Shown one piece after another: positions 10,640 to 22,186 of a stretch of 64,000 nucleotides of DNA (within the stretch, counting starts at the first letter, position 1; every line of letters starts with the position of its first letter). The translations under genes were made by a program, and so were the position numbers. Source of the stretch: Fusarium oxysporum f. sp. lycopersici 4287 (Eukaryota > Ascomycota > Sordariomycetes > Hypocreales > Nectriaceae); NCBI RefSeq assembly GCF_000149955.1, contig NC_030990.1:1842502-1906501 (forward strand), read 5' to 3'. Under the pieces are notes generated by a model. The model was not told where the DNA came from. It saw nothing but the letters and a program-made list of their open reading frames with translations, and ran no database searches.

Positions 10640-11926
10640 GAAGCTTGTCTGCAAAGGAAGAAGAAGATGAAGACAGGAGATGATGAAGATGGAAGATGAA
10701 GAGAGAAGAAAGATTGGAGAGAAGTGAGGATTATATAGCAATCTTTCTGTCTCGCCGCAGCTTCCCTATGGGCGTCGTATAATACTGTGCTTGATGCAGC
10801 CGCTACGTTGACATGACTGAACCTGGGAAGGACAAACGATGATGGTGGTTGTAGGTAACTGCTTCCTACAAGCAACTCCTCCTGGGAGAATGGGAAGGCT
10901 ATCAGCCTTTCTAAAGTCAACGACACGGGTCTGTGCTGTAAACGTACAACAAACTTGGGGTGCAAAGAAGTGAATTCATACATTTCAGTAGTAAGACCAT
11001 AGTTACCCCTGAACGATATGGTATCCCATAAATCGAGTGACCTTGAACAGACTCCTGCATTACTATATTGCAGGTAGATCTGGCAATGTCCAGGTCTCTT
11101 TCCGATTGAAACACAAAATAAGGAAGGTAGTTTTCGCACTTACCTAGCCAGTCCAGGAGATCCTCAAATTCGCTGGTCACAAAAATGGAAGTCACAGGCA
11201 AACCATGCCTTAATTGATCGGCAAGCTTCAAGTAATACGATATCTTCTATTGGGCCTTCCCACGTTCAAGGCGATACCTAAGGTCCTTCCAAGCAAAAGC
11301 ATGGCCTATCGAACCATCTGACCAGTTCTCGAATATGCCAGGAAAGAACAGACACAACGCGCTGTGTGAAAACTCTTACTGGGACGTCATTGCAAATCCC
11401 CTTCTGAGCCAGCGCGCTACCTCACACCTACATACCCAAGGAGGCAAGTGAGGTAGTCCTGGGAGGCGGCTGATTTGGAAAGACCTTCCAGTTATCCAGC
11501 TTCCTTCTCGTAAGCTGTAGAAAGAAGACAGGCAGCCCGAATTCCATTTGGGATGGAGCAGTTCCCACACGGAGCTGGTCGACTTGTATGGGCCTATGCC
11601 ATCAAGTACTAGCTATTCACAGAATGTACCACCTCGTGACATTGCAGGCTCGTCTAGCCCGGAATATGTTAGAAACTTATATCACTGTCACATCCATCAT
11701 TTCAGCATGCCCAACACTGACGAAGATGTAGGAGGGGAGATGGCGCTTGTTGGGTTACCTGGCTGTCCAAACTGGTTTGATAGGTAATGATCTTGGTCAA
11801 CATCAACCTGATCCCTTCTGTACAGGTTCAGCATTTATTTAAAGTAGTGCCTTGCCATAGATACAGCTACTTCTCAGCTCTGGTTCGTATCATAATGAAA
11901 ACAGTTGCACTCAGGTTTCCTTTATC
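10640..11926. other. Intergenic, probable leader of the small minus-strand gene then nothing clear
   Basis: 10640-10740 is purine-rich on the plus strand, that is pyrimidine-rich on the minus strand, typical of a fungal 5' leader. The longer minus frame 11139-10510 reads through this leader and is Ser/Leu/His-rich noise. A plus frame at about 11576-11787 (VDLYGPMPSS to PNWFDR) has fairly coding-like codons but no start or family; it may be a gene relic. Confidence 0.4.
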
Positions 11927-12487
11927 ATGAATTACAATAATGCATATAGTCGATCGCGCTCACGCCCTTTAGCTCCTCTAGCTCCAGTTGTAGCCCCTGT
12001 TTCAACTCGCAATAATGGTTCGGCTCAATCTTAGGCATCACGCCCACCATCTCAAGCCCCTTCTACCAATTTGCAGCGGCAAACACCTCGTTACTCAAGC
12101 CTAGATACTAGCTCTACTCCCGGAGTAGAGCCTGGCGGCCCCAGGCTTGAAGCTTAACAGTTGCCTCCCCTACCGTCAGGTTGAGGTTCACTGGTTTCGC
12201 TCCCAAGCTCACTCCTGCCATTGCCAACGAACCCGACAGATCAGGACATGGATTACATGACTGACTCTCCCGTGGCCGCACAAGCCACACACCCTCATAT
12301 GCGCAAAGTTGGCGACAGGGAAAACGAAACCCACGAGTCTCGGGAACCTTGGTGGGAGACATATGCCAGGCTTCGGGTCCTTCAGGACAGAAACAGAAAC
12401 AAGATTCATAGGGTTGAGGATAAGACAAGGTCAACTGCGAGACGTCAATTGGATCTAGAACAAAGGATGGACTTGCTTGAAGCATAG
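11927..12487 (+). pseudogene. Degenerate Ser/Pro-rich protein gene with three in-frame stops
   Basis: One continuous frame from ATG 11927 (MNYNNAYSRSRSRPLAPLAP) to the TAG at 12485-12487 is interrupted only by TAG (12032), TAA (about 12155) and TGA (about 12182). Each stop differs by one C-to-T change from a Gln or Arg codon that would fit its surroundings, as repeat-induced point mutation or cytosine deamination would produce. The frame has no indel. Visible content: Arg-Ser repeats, Pro/Ala-rich linker, then a charged C-terminal helix with DRNRNKIHRVEDKTRSTARR, probably a coiled coil. No domain recognised; it could be a decayed member of a duplicated gene family or a retroelement gag relic. 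Confidence 0.5.
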
Positions 12488-12842
12488 CTCGGAATCCGAA
12501 CACGCCGAAGATAATGTCCCTTTGCGCTCTCATTTTCTTGTCTTGTTATTAGGTTAGGCAATTCATTCATTAAGCCTGGGGTCAACAGTCATTACCTGAA
12601 TCACACCTCAGTTCTCATCCCCTGAATCACATAATTTATAAATTAAACACACCACGTCTTATTGTTTGTTCCTCGCGGGCCGTAGGCATTGCAGTGAAGG
12701 AGATGTCGTTCTACTCAGGGCATCGGGCTTTCTAGGACCACGCGATTTACAACAGGCTACCTAACCATATACTGACAGCATCAATTGTCAATACTAGCTA
12801 GTCATGGTCTCCGCTCATTGCACATAAGATTCAAAATGCCCC

Positions 12843-13274
12843 TCAAGATGAGCTCTTTCTCAGTTTAGTCGAGTATCGCACTTGGATCGAACCCTGAGAA
12901 CGATGCGGGAGAGCGCGGTGGATATCAGCCCAAGAGTATTTGTCCTGTTCCATCCTGCTGACCGTTTCGACCTCTGCTGATGTCCACTTGCTCCTGAACG
13001 GGGACATCGGTGTCTCCGATGGTGTTGGTGGTTGACAAGAACGGGACTGGCACGAACCAGCCTTCAAGATGATGCGAGTCTTTGTTGGCTCGGCCCGATC
13101 TTGAATGGTTTTGCTGTCACTGTTCACAGCTCGTGGTCTTACTTTCAAGGTGATCCGCCGTTTCTTCAAGGCGGGTTCAATATCGCCGACCGCAGGCTCA
13201 CAGGTTGCCGTATTTAAGCCTGATCTGTCGTTTTCTGCACTCAGAGGCCAGTGTAGCTGAGCTCTTGTTGTCAT
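12843..13274 (-). CDS. Small Myb/SANT-like DNA-binding protein
   Basis: Single-exon frame, 143 aa from ATG 13274-13272 (a GTG three codons upstream is not used). The C-terminal part (about residues 91-137) reads KWTSAEVETVSRMEQDKYSW followed by ADIHRALPHRSQGSIQVRYS, the layout of a Myb/SANT repeat with Trp, Trp and a third hydrophobic core position. The N-terminal part is basic and contains two similar short KKRRITLKVRP / KTRIILKAGS motifs. Such small single-repeat proteins are common in Fusarium and usually lack known function; nuclear localisation is inferred. It sits between a pseudogene and an AT-rich segment, so it may belong to an expanded, partly decaying family. Confidence 0.5.
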   Translation of the reverse strand: MTTRAQLHWPLSAENDRSGLNTATCEPAVGDIEPALKKRRITLKVRPRAVNSDSKTIQDRAEPTKTRIILKAGSCQSRSCQPPTPSETPMSPFRSKWTSAEVETVSRMEQDKYSWADIHRALPHRSQGSIQVRYSTKLRKSSS

Positions 13275-13419
13275 CCGACGCACAAGGAGTACGAGAAGGC
13301 AACAAGCTGCTGTCTTCCTCGTCCGTCATAACCATTGCACAAGGAGTAGGAACAGACGAGATATCACACTGAGGTCCGCAGAGTAGTCGGCTTTATTCCA
13401 GCTCCACCCATACATATTA

Positions 13420-13610
13420 TGTAGATGATAGTAGTAGGCTTTGTTATTGTCGCCAGAAAAGATATCCTTATGCTTATCTTATATGTATATTACTACTATC
13501 TTATAGTAAATTACAATATAGCCGCACATATGTTATTTTCATACATAGGTATTTTGATTTCTAGTTTATCAATACTAATTTAAAATATAGCTTACCTCGA
13601 AATCTCGCGA
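13420..13610. repeat. AT-rich segment, possible RIP-decayed repeat
   Basis: A sharply AT-rich stretch containing ATTACTACTAT and TATAGTAAAT. A similar arrangement recurs at 40826-40860. AT-rich, transition-biased relics are typical of mutated transposons in this group; no terminal repeats or frames survive. Confidence 0.3.
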
Positions 13611-14197
13611 TAGGTATAGCAGCTGACCTTAGGTATTAACTATGGGCTCCGGCCGGAAGACCCACTCTAGCAGAGCTAAATACGCAAACTCCCTTTAGTC
13701 TGTAGGTATTTGGCGACTCAGAGAGACATATGTACTGAATCAGGAAGGCCCATGAGTTGCCATAAGGTAGTCGTTGAAGTTGACAATATGTTAATGGATG
13801 GCTGCAGCAACAACGTCATGCAAAGCCAAGGTCACATTCACGTTTACTGTTAGATACCTACCTGAGTATAGTAGTTTACTCGACACGCGAACCTCTTAAT
13901 TTAGTAGGTCCACAGCCCCCCCGCCAAACCTATGACAGGGCCTGAAAATTGGATTACCACCCGCACAACCCAAAGCCCGACCTTGGAAGTTCTTTTAACC
14001 TTGATTTCTCCCTCCGATTTTCTTTCTCACCGTGTATTCCGCTGTATAAAGAGCATCGGCGAGCGTCAGCGACTCACTGTATCTTGCGCGCTCGAGATCC
14101 CTTGGTCGTCGACCTCCGTCTCTCTTTTCTTACCCACGAAACAAATTTTACCCCACCAAAATCGCTTTGAAGCGACGTTTGCTACATCGCCACAACA
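13611..14197 (+). promoter_or_regulatory. RLI1 upstream region with TATA-like box
   Basis: TATAAA at 14045-14050 lies about 150 nt before the RLI1 start, followed by a pyrimidine-rich leader (14100-14160). Nothing else supported in this gap. Confidence 0.45.
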
Positions 14198-16285
14198 ATG
14201 TCGGACAAGCTCACCCGGTACGTCAATGCGATCGGCACGAAGCACATAAACAATGCAGAGGAAGAAGAAGAAGAGGCGCTGACATGCAATCAACAGTATC
14301 GCCATCGTCAACAGCGACAAGGTCCGTCATTAGCATGATCACCAGCATCAGCATCACCATTGCCCCGCCAAACATTTTCTGACCCCTCCTTTTAGTGTCG
14401 CCCTCGAAAATGTCGACAAGAGTGCAAAAAGTCTTGCCCCGTCGTTCGCAGCGGAAAACTCTGTATTGAGGTCCAGCCCGACTCTAAGCTGGCATTCATC
14501 TCCGAGTCCCTCTGTATCGGTTGCGGTATCTGCCCCAAGAAGTGCCCTTTTGACGCCATCACCATCATCAATTTGCCCACCAACCTCGAAAGCCAGGTCA
14601 CCCACCGATATGGACCCAACAGTTTCAAGCTGCACCGTCTGCCCATGCCCCGACCCGGCCAGGTTCTTGGTTTGGTCGGAACAAACGGTATTGGAAAGAG
14701 TACCGCTCTGAAGATTCTTAGTGGAAAGCTCAAGCCCAACTTGGGCCGACACGACAACCCTCCTGATTGGGAGGACGTTATCAAGCACTTTCGCGGTTCC
14801 GAGCTTCAGAGTATGTAGCTGCCTCAAACCTGGGAGGAACCGAGTTGTTACTGACTTGTAACCAGACTACTTCACCAAGCTTCTCGAAGATGACCTCAAG
14901 GCAGTTGTCAAGCCTCAGTACGTCGACCAGATCCCCAGGGCGGTCAGGGGCCCCAACAAGAGTGTCCGCTTCCTTATCGAGAGTCGTGCCTCGCTTGGAA
15001 ACATGGAGCAGGTTGCCAATGTTCTCGAGCTGAACCACATCATGGACCGAGATATCAACCACCTTTCTGGTGGTGAGCTTCAGCGTTTCGCTATCGGAAC
15101 CGTTGCCGTCCAGAATTCTGACATCTACATGTTTGACGAACCAAGTTCATACCTTGATGTCAAGCAGCGTCTGAGTGCTGCTCTGATCATTCGCTCCCTC
15201 CTCCGTGACAACGACTATGTCATTGTTGTCGAGCACGATCTGTCTGTTTTGGATTACCTCTCTGACTATATCTGTGTTCTGTACGGAAAGCCCGCCGTCT
15301 ATGGTGTTGTCACCCTCCCGCACTCCGTCCGTGAAGGTATCAACATCTTCCTTGACGGTCACATCCCGACTGAGAACTTGCGATTCCGCGACGAGTCTTT
15401 GACTTTCCGTATTGCGGAGACTACCGATGATTTCGCTATCGACAAATCTCGTGCCTTTACCTACCCTAAGATGGAGAAGACTCTCGGCAGCTTCAAGCTC
15501 AACATCGAGGCTGGTGACTTCACCGATTCCGAGATCATCGTCATGATGGGTGAGAACGGTACTGGAAAGACCACATTCTGCCGCCTCTTGGCTGGAGCCC
15601 TCAAGCCTGATAGTCAGAAAAGCGTCCCTGAGATGCGAATCAGCATGAAGCCTCAGACTATCACCCCCAAGTTCGATGGCACTGTCCGCCAGCTTTTCTT
15701 CAAGAAGATCAAGCAGTCTTTCCTGTCTCCGCAGTTTCAGACCGACGTCGTTAAGCCTCTCAAGCTCGATGATTTCATTGATCAGGAAGTCAAGAACCTT
15801 TCTGGTGGTGAACTGCAGCGTGTTGCCATCGTCCTTGCCCTGGGTATCCCTGCAGACATTTATCTGATCGATGAGCCGTCGGCCTATCTCGACTCTGAGC
15901 AGCGTATCATTGCCTCACGAGTCATCAAGCGATTCATCATGCATTCCAAGAAGACTGCTTTCATTGTTGAGCACGATTTCATCATGGCCACGTACCTTGC
16001 CGACCGTGTCATTGTATTCGACGGACAGCCTGGTATTGATGCTCATGCCAACAAGCCCGAATCTCTCCTTACCGGCTGCAACACCTTCTTGAAGAACCTC
16101 GACGTCACTTTCCGTCGCGATCCCACCAACTACCGCCCCCGTATCAATAAGAGTGGATCTCAGCTCGACCAAGAGCAGAAGATGAGCGGCAATTTCGTAA
16201 GTTCAAACGCTGTAGTCGCACAAGATGATTATTCACTAACATGTTTTTGCAGTTCTTCTTGGAGGAGACCCCTGATAAGAGCTAA
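14198..16285 (+). CDS. RLI1: ABCE1-type ribosome recycling ATPase with Fe-S clusters
   Basis: Soluble ABC protein that splits ribosomes after termination and supports ribosome export and initiation; essential in eukaryotes. Exons 14198-14217, 14297-14321, 14396-14810, 14866-16196 and 16253-16285 give 607 aa, matching the family length. N-terminal cysteines ([15 protein letters not shown] and [12 protein letters not shown]) bind two 4Fe-4S clusters. Nucleotide domain 1: Walker [10 protein letters not shown], signature [12 protein letters not shown], Walker [14 protein letters not shown]. Domain 2: [33 protein letters not shown]. The first three introns crowd into the first 200 coding bases. 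Reading through the last intron gives a false longer C-terminus; the spliced end [11 protein letters not shown] is the conserved one. It faces PRP40 tail to tail. Confidence 0.97.
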
Positions 16286-17064
16286 AGGCGTCCATAACGA
16301 GATTTTCCCTTCTCTCGATGGTGCATCTCACGGCGTTTGGGGCGTTCAAAATGGAAATGGGCAAAAGCAGCGAGTCTTGGGAATAGATGATGACCGCAGC
16401 GTCAGCGAGGATGACGACCCAGATGAATAACGACGGTGACGGCAGAGTGTCTCCTCTTGTCTGGTCCTACGAAGCCTTCGTTTTTATCTGGTTTTCTGTC
16501 TTGACGGGTACTCGAGGTGTTTGGAATTCTCGGGAACTTCTCTGTCAAAGGCAAATGGCTTGCTTCGTAGATTGAGGGACAATTGATATATTAGGATCTC
16601 TGCCGTCCACGGTTTCCCACCTCGCGGGAAACAATTGACATTGTTAGAACGGCCGTTAGTTAGTCTTGAAATAGTTTCAATTACACAGACATTGGATCGT
16701 ATAGCAAAAGCTATGAATTAAAACATTAAAACGAGGTCAATCATCCTTACTATTTCTAATTCTTGTACACGCCCATCTGGAGGATTGACTACTATCTCAA
16801 CAAATTCACAAACAATAAACCTAGACTAAGATAAGAAGCGGGAAAGACACATACTGGTCAAAAGACTGCTTCTGGAAGCAATATACTCGCCATGTCTCCA
16901 CCGTTGTGGTACTGGGCGGCCGTGGCGACAAGGGGCCGCAAGCCTGTACTCATGTGTCATCTCGCCGGACGGACCTTGTCAGGGGTTTTGACAATGCCAG
17001 TACGTACTGAGAAAGAGTGCAACCAAATGCTTTAACCATAGCTTTCGACATACGGTTCCAGTTT
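16286..17064. other. Convergent 3' intergenic region between RLI1 and PRP40
   Basis: About 780 bp between two stop codons. It should contain both 3' UTRs and polyadenylation sites. No gene supported. Confidence 0.7.
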
Positions 17065-19639
17065 CTAATCCTCCTCAATCTCGCCCTCTTCGCTGCCGGA
17101 GTGAACATCCTTGGTTGTAGGTGGAGGGGTTTTCTTACGAGGACGTTCTTCAGCACGAGGCGGTGTACGCTCTCGAGACCGTTCCCTCTTAGTTCTCTAG
17201 TTCATGTTATCAGTTATGCTTTCTCCAGTGTAATTGAGGGTGGCTTTATATTCGTACCTTAGCATCGCGCGAATCACGACGAGTGTATTCGTCTTCATCG
17301 TCTGGACGACGACGTCGAGAGCCGGATGGACGCTCATCCCCATAGTTAAGTTCGTCGTGTGATCCCCGGTCGGTGCGACGGCGATACAGTCTCTCGCGTT
17401 CATCTTCTCGATCTCGTCTTTCGCGATCGTAGTAGCTGTCATCATCACGGCGTGAGCGAGAAGGACGATCGTAATCTCTTTCCCGCTCGCGATCACGGTC
17501 TCTTTCTCGCTCACGACGAGGTGGTGGTGACAAACGGCTTCTATCTGCACCCAGAAGACCCTCGGCCATGGTGGATTTACGGTGATTACGCTCCCGCTCA
17601 GCGATAGCCTTGCGTCGGTCCGCTTCGTAGGCATCGGGCTCCGGACTGCGACTTCGTCGAGAACCACGTCCACCACTACGATGAGATCGCTCACCTCTAG
17701 ATCGTTCCCGCTCACGGCGATGCATGTCTCTTTCGCTAGACATACGATCACGTCGCCTATAGCTTCGATCCGCTTCATCTTCCTTCTCTCGCAGCCGGCG
17801 AATGTGCTTGTCAAAAGCATTGTGTCGTGCATCTTCGGATGTAACGGCCTGGAACTCGTCTGATTTCAAAAGTCGAGATCGTACCTTGTCATATGTATCA
17901 CTCAAGGTGATAGGGGGCTCCATGCGCTTCATGTAAGCACGTAAATCGTCAATAGCTCTGCGTTGTTGGCGTTCCGACTGTCGATCGTCATCTCCTCGCT
18001 TCGAAGAGCGTTTTTCGCGAAGCTGATAAGTTGTCAGCACAGAGACACAACTCAACATCAATTAGGTCAACTTACTCGATCGAAGATGAGCTTGAGAATA
18101 TCAGGTTCAATGTTAGCAGTCCGTCGATCATCCTTCATGATGGAGAGGAACTCTTCAAAATCGCTCGTAGGCGTAAGATCAAACCGCTTGTCCTGCAAAT
18201 TGTTACCAACCAATTACCAAAGCTTCATCAGGAGCAACAACTTACTTCGAGAACATCCAAGACATCGTTCCTCGGTCCACGCAGCCCACGTTCCTCCTCT
18301 TCAATAACATCCCAGAAAAGCTCTTGAGGGGTCGAGCCACTTTGGCCTACGGCGTCGGTATAGCGATTGTCATTCTCAATGAGAGGAACGATCTGACTCC
18401 ATTTGGTTCCGGCATTAATTTTTCCATTGCGGCGAAGTTCAGTAAGGAGGGACTTGAAAGCGTCACGAGCCTTGCGCTCTTTTCTGAACTTTCGGTTCTT
18501 CTCCTCCTGCTTTGTGTCGTTGAACCTGCGCTCCAGGGCCTTCATATGGTTTTGGAAAGCAGTCAAAATGTCAAACTTGGTAAGAGCCTGGTACTTTTCG
18601 TCATTCTGGAAAGGCGGGGTAGATGAAATGATACCTTGAGCATCAGCCCATCGAGTGTATGGCTCCAAGTTGAGCTTGGGAAGCAAATCGATGAGGCCAT
18701 CCATAGCGTTCTTCCTAAGAGTCGTCTGCTGCTCAGCGTGTGCCTTCTTCAGGCTGATGATGTACTCTTCAAAGAGCTGCCGACGCTCACTCTCATTGTT
18801 GGTAGAACGGAAGATGGTCTCGCCTTCAATAATCGGACGTGCGGTCTTCCAACGGGTGTAATGGGTGATCTCAGGGTGCCTTTTCAGCATAGTCTCGAAG
18901 TCAGCGCGGAGTTTAGCCAATCTTTCCTTGGCTCGCTCCTTGTCCTGGACAACAACATCCTGACAATACTTATCGAAAGCAGCCTTACGATCCTTAGGAT
19001 CCTTGATGGCACGAAATTGCGGGTCTCGCGCAGTTGCTCGAATGGTTTGTTCCCAAGTCCAGTCCGGCTGGACTCCGCTTCGTCGAAGAAGCTTAGCAAA
19101 GGCAGCCTCAGCCTCTTCAGTGGTGGCGTATTCGGGATCGTTCGTCGCGGGTACAAAAGCCTGGACTTTGGGGTCGTTTCCATACGTGATCTGACGAGAC
19201 TCAGGATAAGTGTCGCGTTGATCGCGATATTGGTCGTATGGTGCTTGGTTGTAGCCGCCTGCGCTGGCGGGAGGCGTGTAGGGGGTTGCAGAAGCAGGGG
19301 TCGCGGGCTTGCTTGTTGTGCCGAGGGCGGTCTTGTAGACATCGGGCATCTCCCAGGAGCTCTGTTTCGTCTCAGTATTATACCAATACTTTCGGCCTCC
19401 CTCCGCAGTGTATTCCTTCCATGGCTGGTTCGCGAGAGCGCGCTGTGGCTTGTTAGCAATAACGTACACATCAATGACGGGCACTGGATACCGACCTCAG
19501 CTGAGCTCATCATTTCCTCGGGCTTCGTCCATTGCGTGGCTTTAGTAGTCGGATTGTAATAGTATGCTCTTCCATCCGGCGTATGGTGCTCCTGCCAAGC
19601 TGTAACAGGCTGGCCATAAGGAGAGCCGAAGCCGTTCAT
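17065..19639 (-). CDS. PRP40: U1 snRNP-associated splicing factor with WW and FF domains
   Basis: Nuclear protein that bridges the 5' splice-site U1 snRNP with branch-point factors and the polymerase II tail. Exons 19639-19496, 19442-18246, 18192-18076, 18022-17258 and 17196-17065 give 784 aa. Two WW domains (about 14-43 and 54-83; WQEHHTPDGRAYYYNPTT, PWKEYTAEGGRKYWYN) are followed by four to five FF domains (about 150-540; for example TWEQTIRATARDPQFRAIKD). The C-terminal 220 residues are an Arg-Asp/Arg-Glu/Arg-Ser tail ending in acidic SGSEEGEIEED, absent from budding yeast Prp40 but common in filamentous fungi. The first intron uses a non-consensus GTCGGT donor. It is divergent from TRS65 over about 405 bp. 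Confidence 0.95.
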
Positions 19640-20044
19640 CTTGAAAGTACTGTCACCTGGTGCAGCTTATGTACGCGACACAAATCGCCCGCTTCAAAGT
19701 AGTGGCGGGATTCCAGGTCGTGATAAAATGATGGCGATGTGGTGAGAAGGATCAGCCAACACGGAGGTAAAGGTAGAGATGGTCGATTTCGGCAGCACTA
19801 ACTTTTTGCGCACAGACCATTTCCCGTCGCGACAGCCAAATGCGTGATTACCTAAGGCATTGATATCTATCAGAGGGACCACGTCGCTTAGGGGCATGAC
19901 CTGCATTCCGACTTACACGGGTAATCTAACAAATCAATGATAGTTAAAAAGACGAGATCCTTCAAGCGCGCGACTTGAAAGACCCAATTCTACTCAGGTT
20001 ATCAGTTTTCTTCATAACAGGCTCGGTTGAATTCTCTGACTGAA
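19640..20044. promoter_or_regulatory. Shared divergent promoter PRP40/TRS65
   Basis: 405 bp between the two ATGs; both promoters must lie here. No TATA box is evident. The minus-strand open frame in this interval is noise. Confidence 0.6.
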
Positions 20045-21995
20045 ATGTCAGGCTCTGGCAATACCACCGACAGGGAATCTATACCCACGGAGGCTACTCA
20101 ACATGAGCCTGAATCTCTCACTCAACTCAAAAGAAGCCTATTTATTACCGACCCTACGACTGAGTTTGCTGAGCAGTCACACTTGTCGTATCTTATACCA
20201 GAGAATACGGATTTAGATTTGGAAGCAGCTTTTAAGGATGTCGAACCTGGGAAGTCAATACTTGATTCAATCAAACGCAGGGATACATTATTCTTCGGTA
20301 AGCAACGCACAATCTCTCGCGTCACTCTGTTGCTCACAATCCCCAGATGAGACGGTAAATGTTCTTTTACTTCTCAAAAGCCCCTGGAAAGATGAAGCAT
20401 CACTCCGCACTCACCTCAATCGGCTAGTGATATCAGTCGAAGCCCAGATCGTCAACAGCAAAACCCATGGCAAGGAGAATTCTACAACGGATACCATCTT
20501 CTCCGGTACAGTCCCAGATATTGATGATCCTTTCATCATCGTCGACGGGGGGAAGGAGGAGGAGGAGGAGGAGGAAGAAGAAGAAGAGGACAGTAACGAT
20601 AGTGAAGAAAGTGGTGATGATGCCAACTTAGACCAAAGCGTTTTTGCTGTATGGAAGTTACCCGTCTTTTTGAGTCGACCTCGTGCACGAATCTCAGCAC
20701 CAGCCATCATCTTCACCGCATCCGCGAGCATGAAACCTGAGGTTTCAACTGACCTCATTGGAAAGGGGAGTGGTTACCTTCAGAGCGGTGTGCCCTCTGG
20801 CTTTAACCTGCTCGAGTCTTTCGGAAGTGATGCTGCACTCGGCGGAGTGAAGCCTCGGTTGTCTGCACTGCGAGTATCAAGAGTTACACCCGTTACGCGC
20901 TCACAAGATGTGACGAAGCATATACGAGCTCTGCCTCAGGTTCAGCACAAGATCTTCCCTGTCGTCCACACGAGAATCCGGTTTTCAAGACCGACTACAG
21001 CACCGACCAGCTCAGCCGTGATCGCACTGCTTGAAGTTGACTTTACATCTCATTTCGAATGCGAGGTATCATTAGATCAAATCGAACTTTCAATTCTCGA
21101 CGCTACTGTCGAAAACCTCAACAATGACGCGGGTATGCAGCTACCTCTTACCTGCGTGTCTCACGATCATATTACGTTCCTCTATCGCATTGCTCCCCGT
21201 CAGCACGACGTTACAGTCAAAAACCCCATGCGGGAACTGGACATTCAAATCTCCGCTACTGCTCAGGTTATACCGGGCCGCTGCACGCCCAGTATGAACA
21301 TGTCATGGTCAACTCAGCTTGACTTTACTCTCCCAGTCAATCCTGGCTATGGATCGGCAACTGCTGGAACTGGCATTGTCCGTGCCCATAGACCATCTCA
21401 ACTTTCTATCACAGGCCAAGCAGTAAACCCCCTGGTATCGCCATCTATCATTCGTCCAGACGCCCTGCCCACTCTCGAGGCTGCCACATCCAACACAGAC
21501 GCTTCCATTACAGAACTTGGCATAACCATGACCTTCACTGGCCCCTCTGAACCTGTCTACCCGGGGCAGGTCTTTTCTTGGACCGTCTATATCGTCAACC
21601 GTACCACAGAAAAGAACTCTGCGCCTCCCCGCAAACTTGCCCTCGTTGCTATTCCCAAGCGCCGGCGAGGCGAAGTTCGTATGACACGGCCTCCCTCAGT
21701 GGGTGGTCGACGACATGGTGAAAAAGACGTTGCCGATGCGGTCACGGACGAAAACGTACTCCACGCATTACAGAAGAACTCGTCTGTCGAGTCAACTGAT
21801 GTTGTTTGCTTAAGCGCTGATACCCGTGTCGGTCCTCTTGCCCCAGGAGCTTGTCACGTAGTCGAGCTTCAATTTCTCGCGCTACAAGAAGGCGTTGTGG
21901 GCCTCGAGGCCATGCGAGTTGTTGATCTAGGGTCACAGGAGCATGTCGATATCAGAGATTTGCCAACTATGTTGGTAGAGCCAGCAGCGGCATAA
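20045..21995 (+). CDS. TRS65: TRAPPII-specific subunit Trs65-like
   Basis: Subunit of the TRAPPII tethering complex at the trans-Golgi, where it helps activate Ypt31/Rab11-type GTPases. Start ATG 20045; exon 1 20045-20297, intron 20298-20346 (GTAAGC..CCCAG), exon 2 20347-21995, 633 aa. The N-terminal third is weakly conserved and includes a Glu run (GAG/GAA repeats at about 20552-20590). The C-terminal half has the beta-rich layout of the Trs65 Ig-like domains (for example FTGPSEPVYPGQVFSWTVYI, then GPLAPGACHVVELQFLALQE). The assignment rests on this C-terminal pattern and general architecture, recognised from memory. Confidence 0.8.
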
Positions 21996-22186
21996 GGTCT
22001 TTTCATTCCATCCAAATGCATTCATGTTGAGCTATCATATTACCTGTATCGTGTGTCGTATCTCTAATATCATTGCCGATACAATATTTCTTATAATGTT
22101 CCCAGCGCCTTCTAACAATGCTGAAACTCCTGCTGCAATGATGCATGCCCCTCATAAAAACACCGCTAAATGTTCCGATAAGTAAC

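Noticed and set aside
10510..11139. 209-codon minus-strand frame
   Set aside because: It reads through a pyrimidine-rich leader and has Ser/His/Leu-rich, non-coding-like composition.
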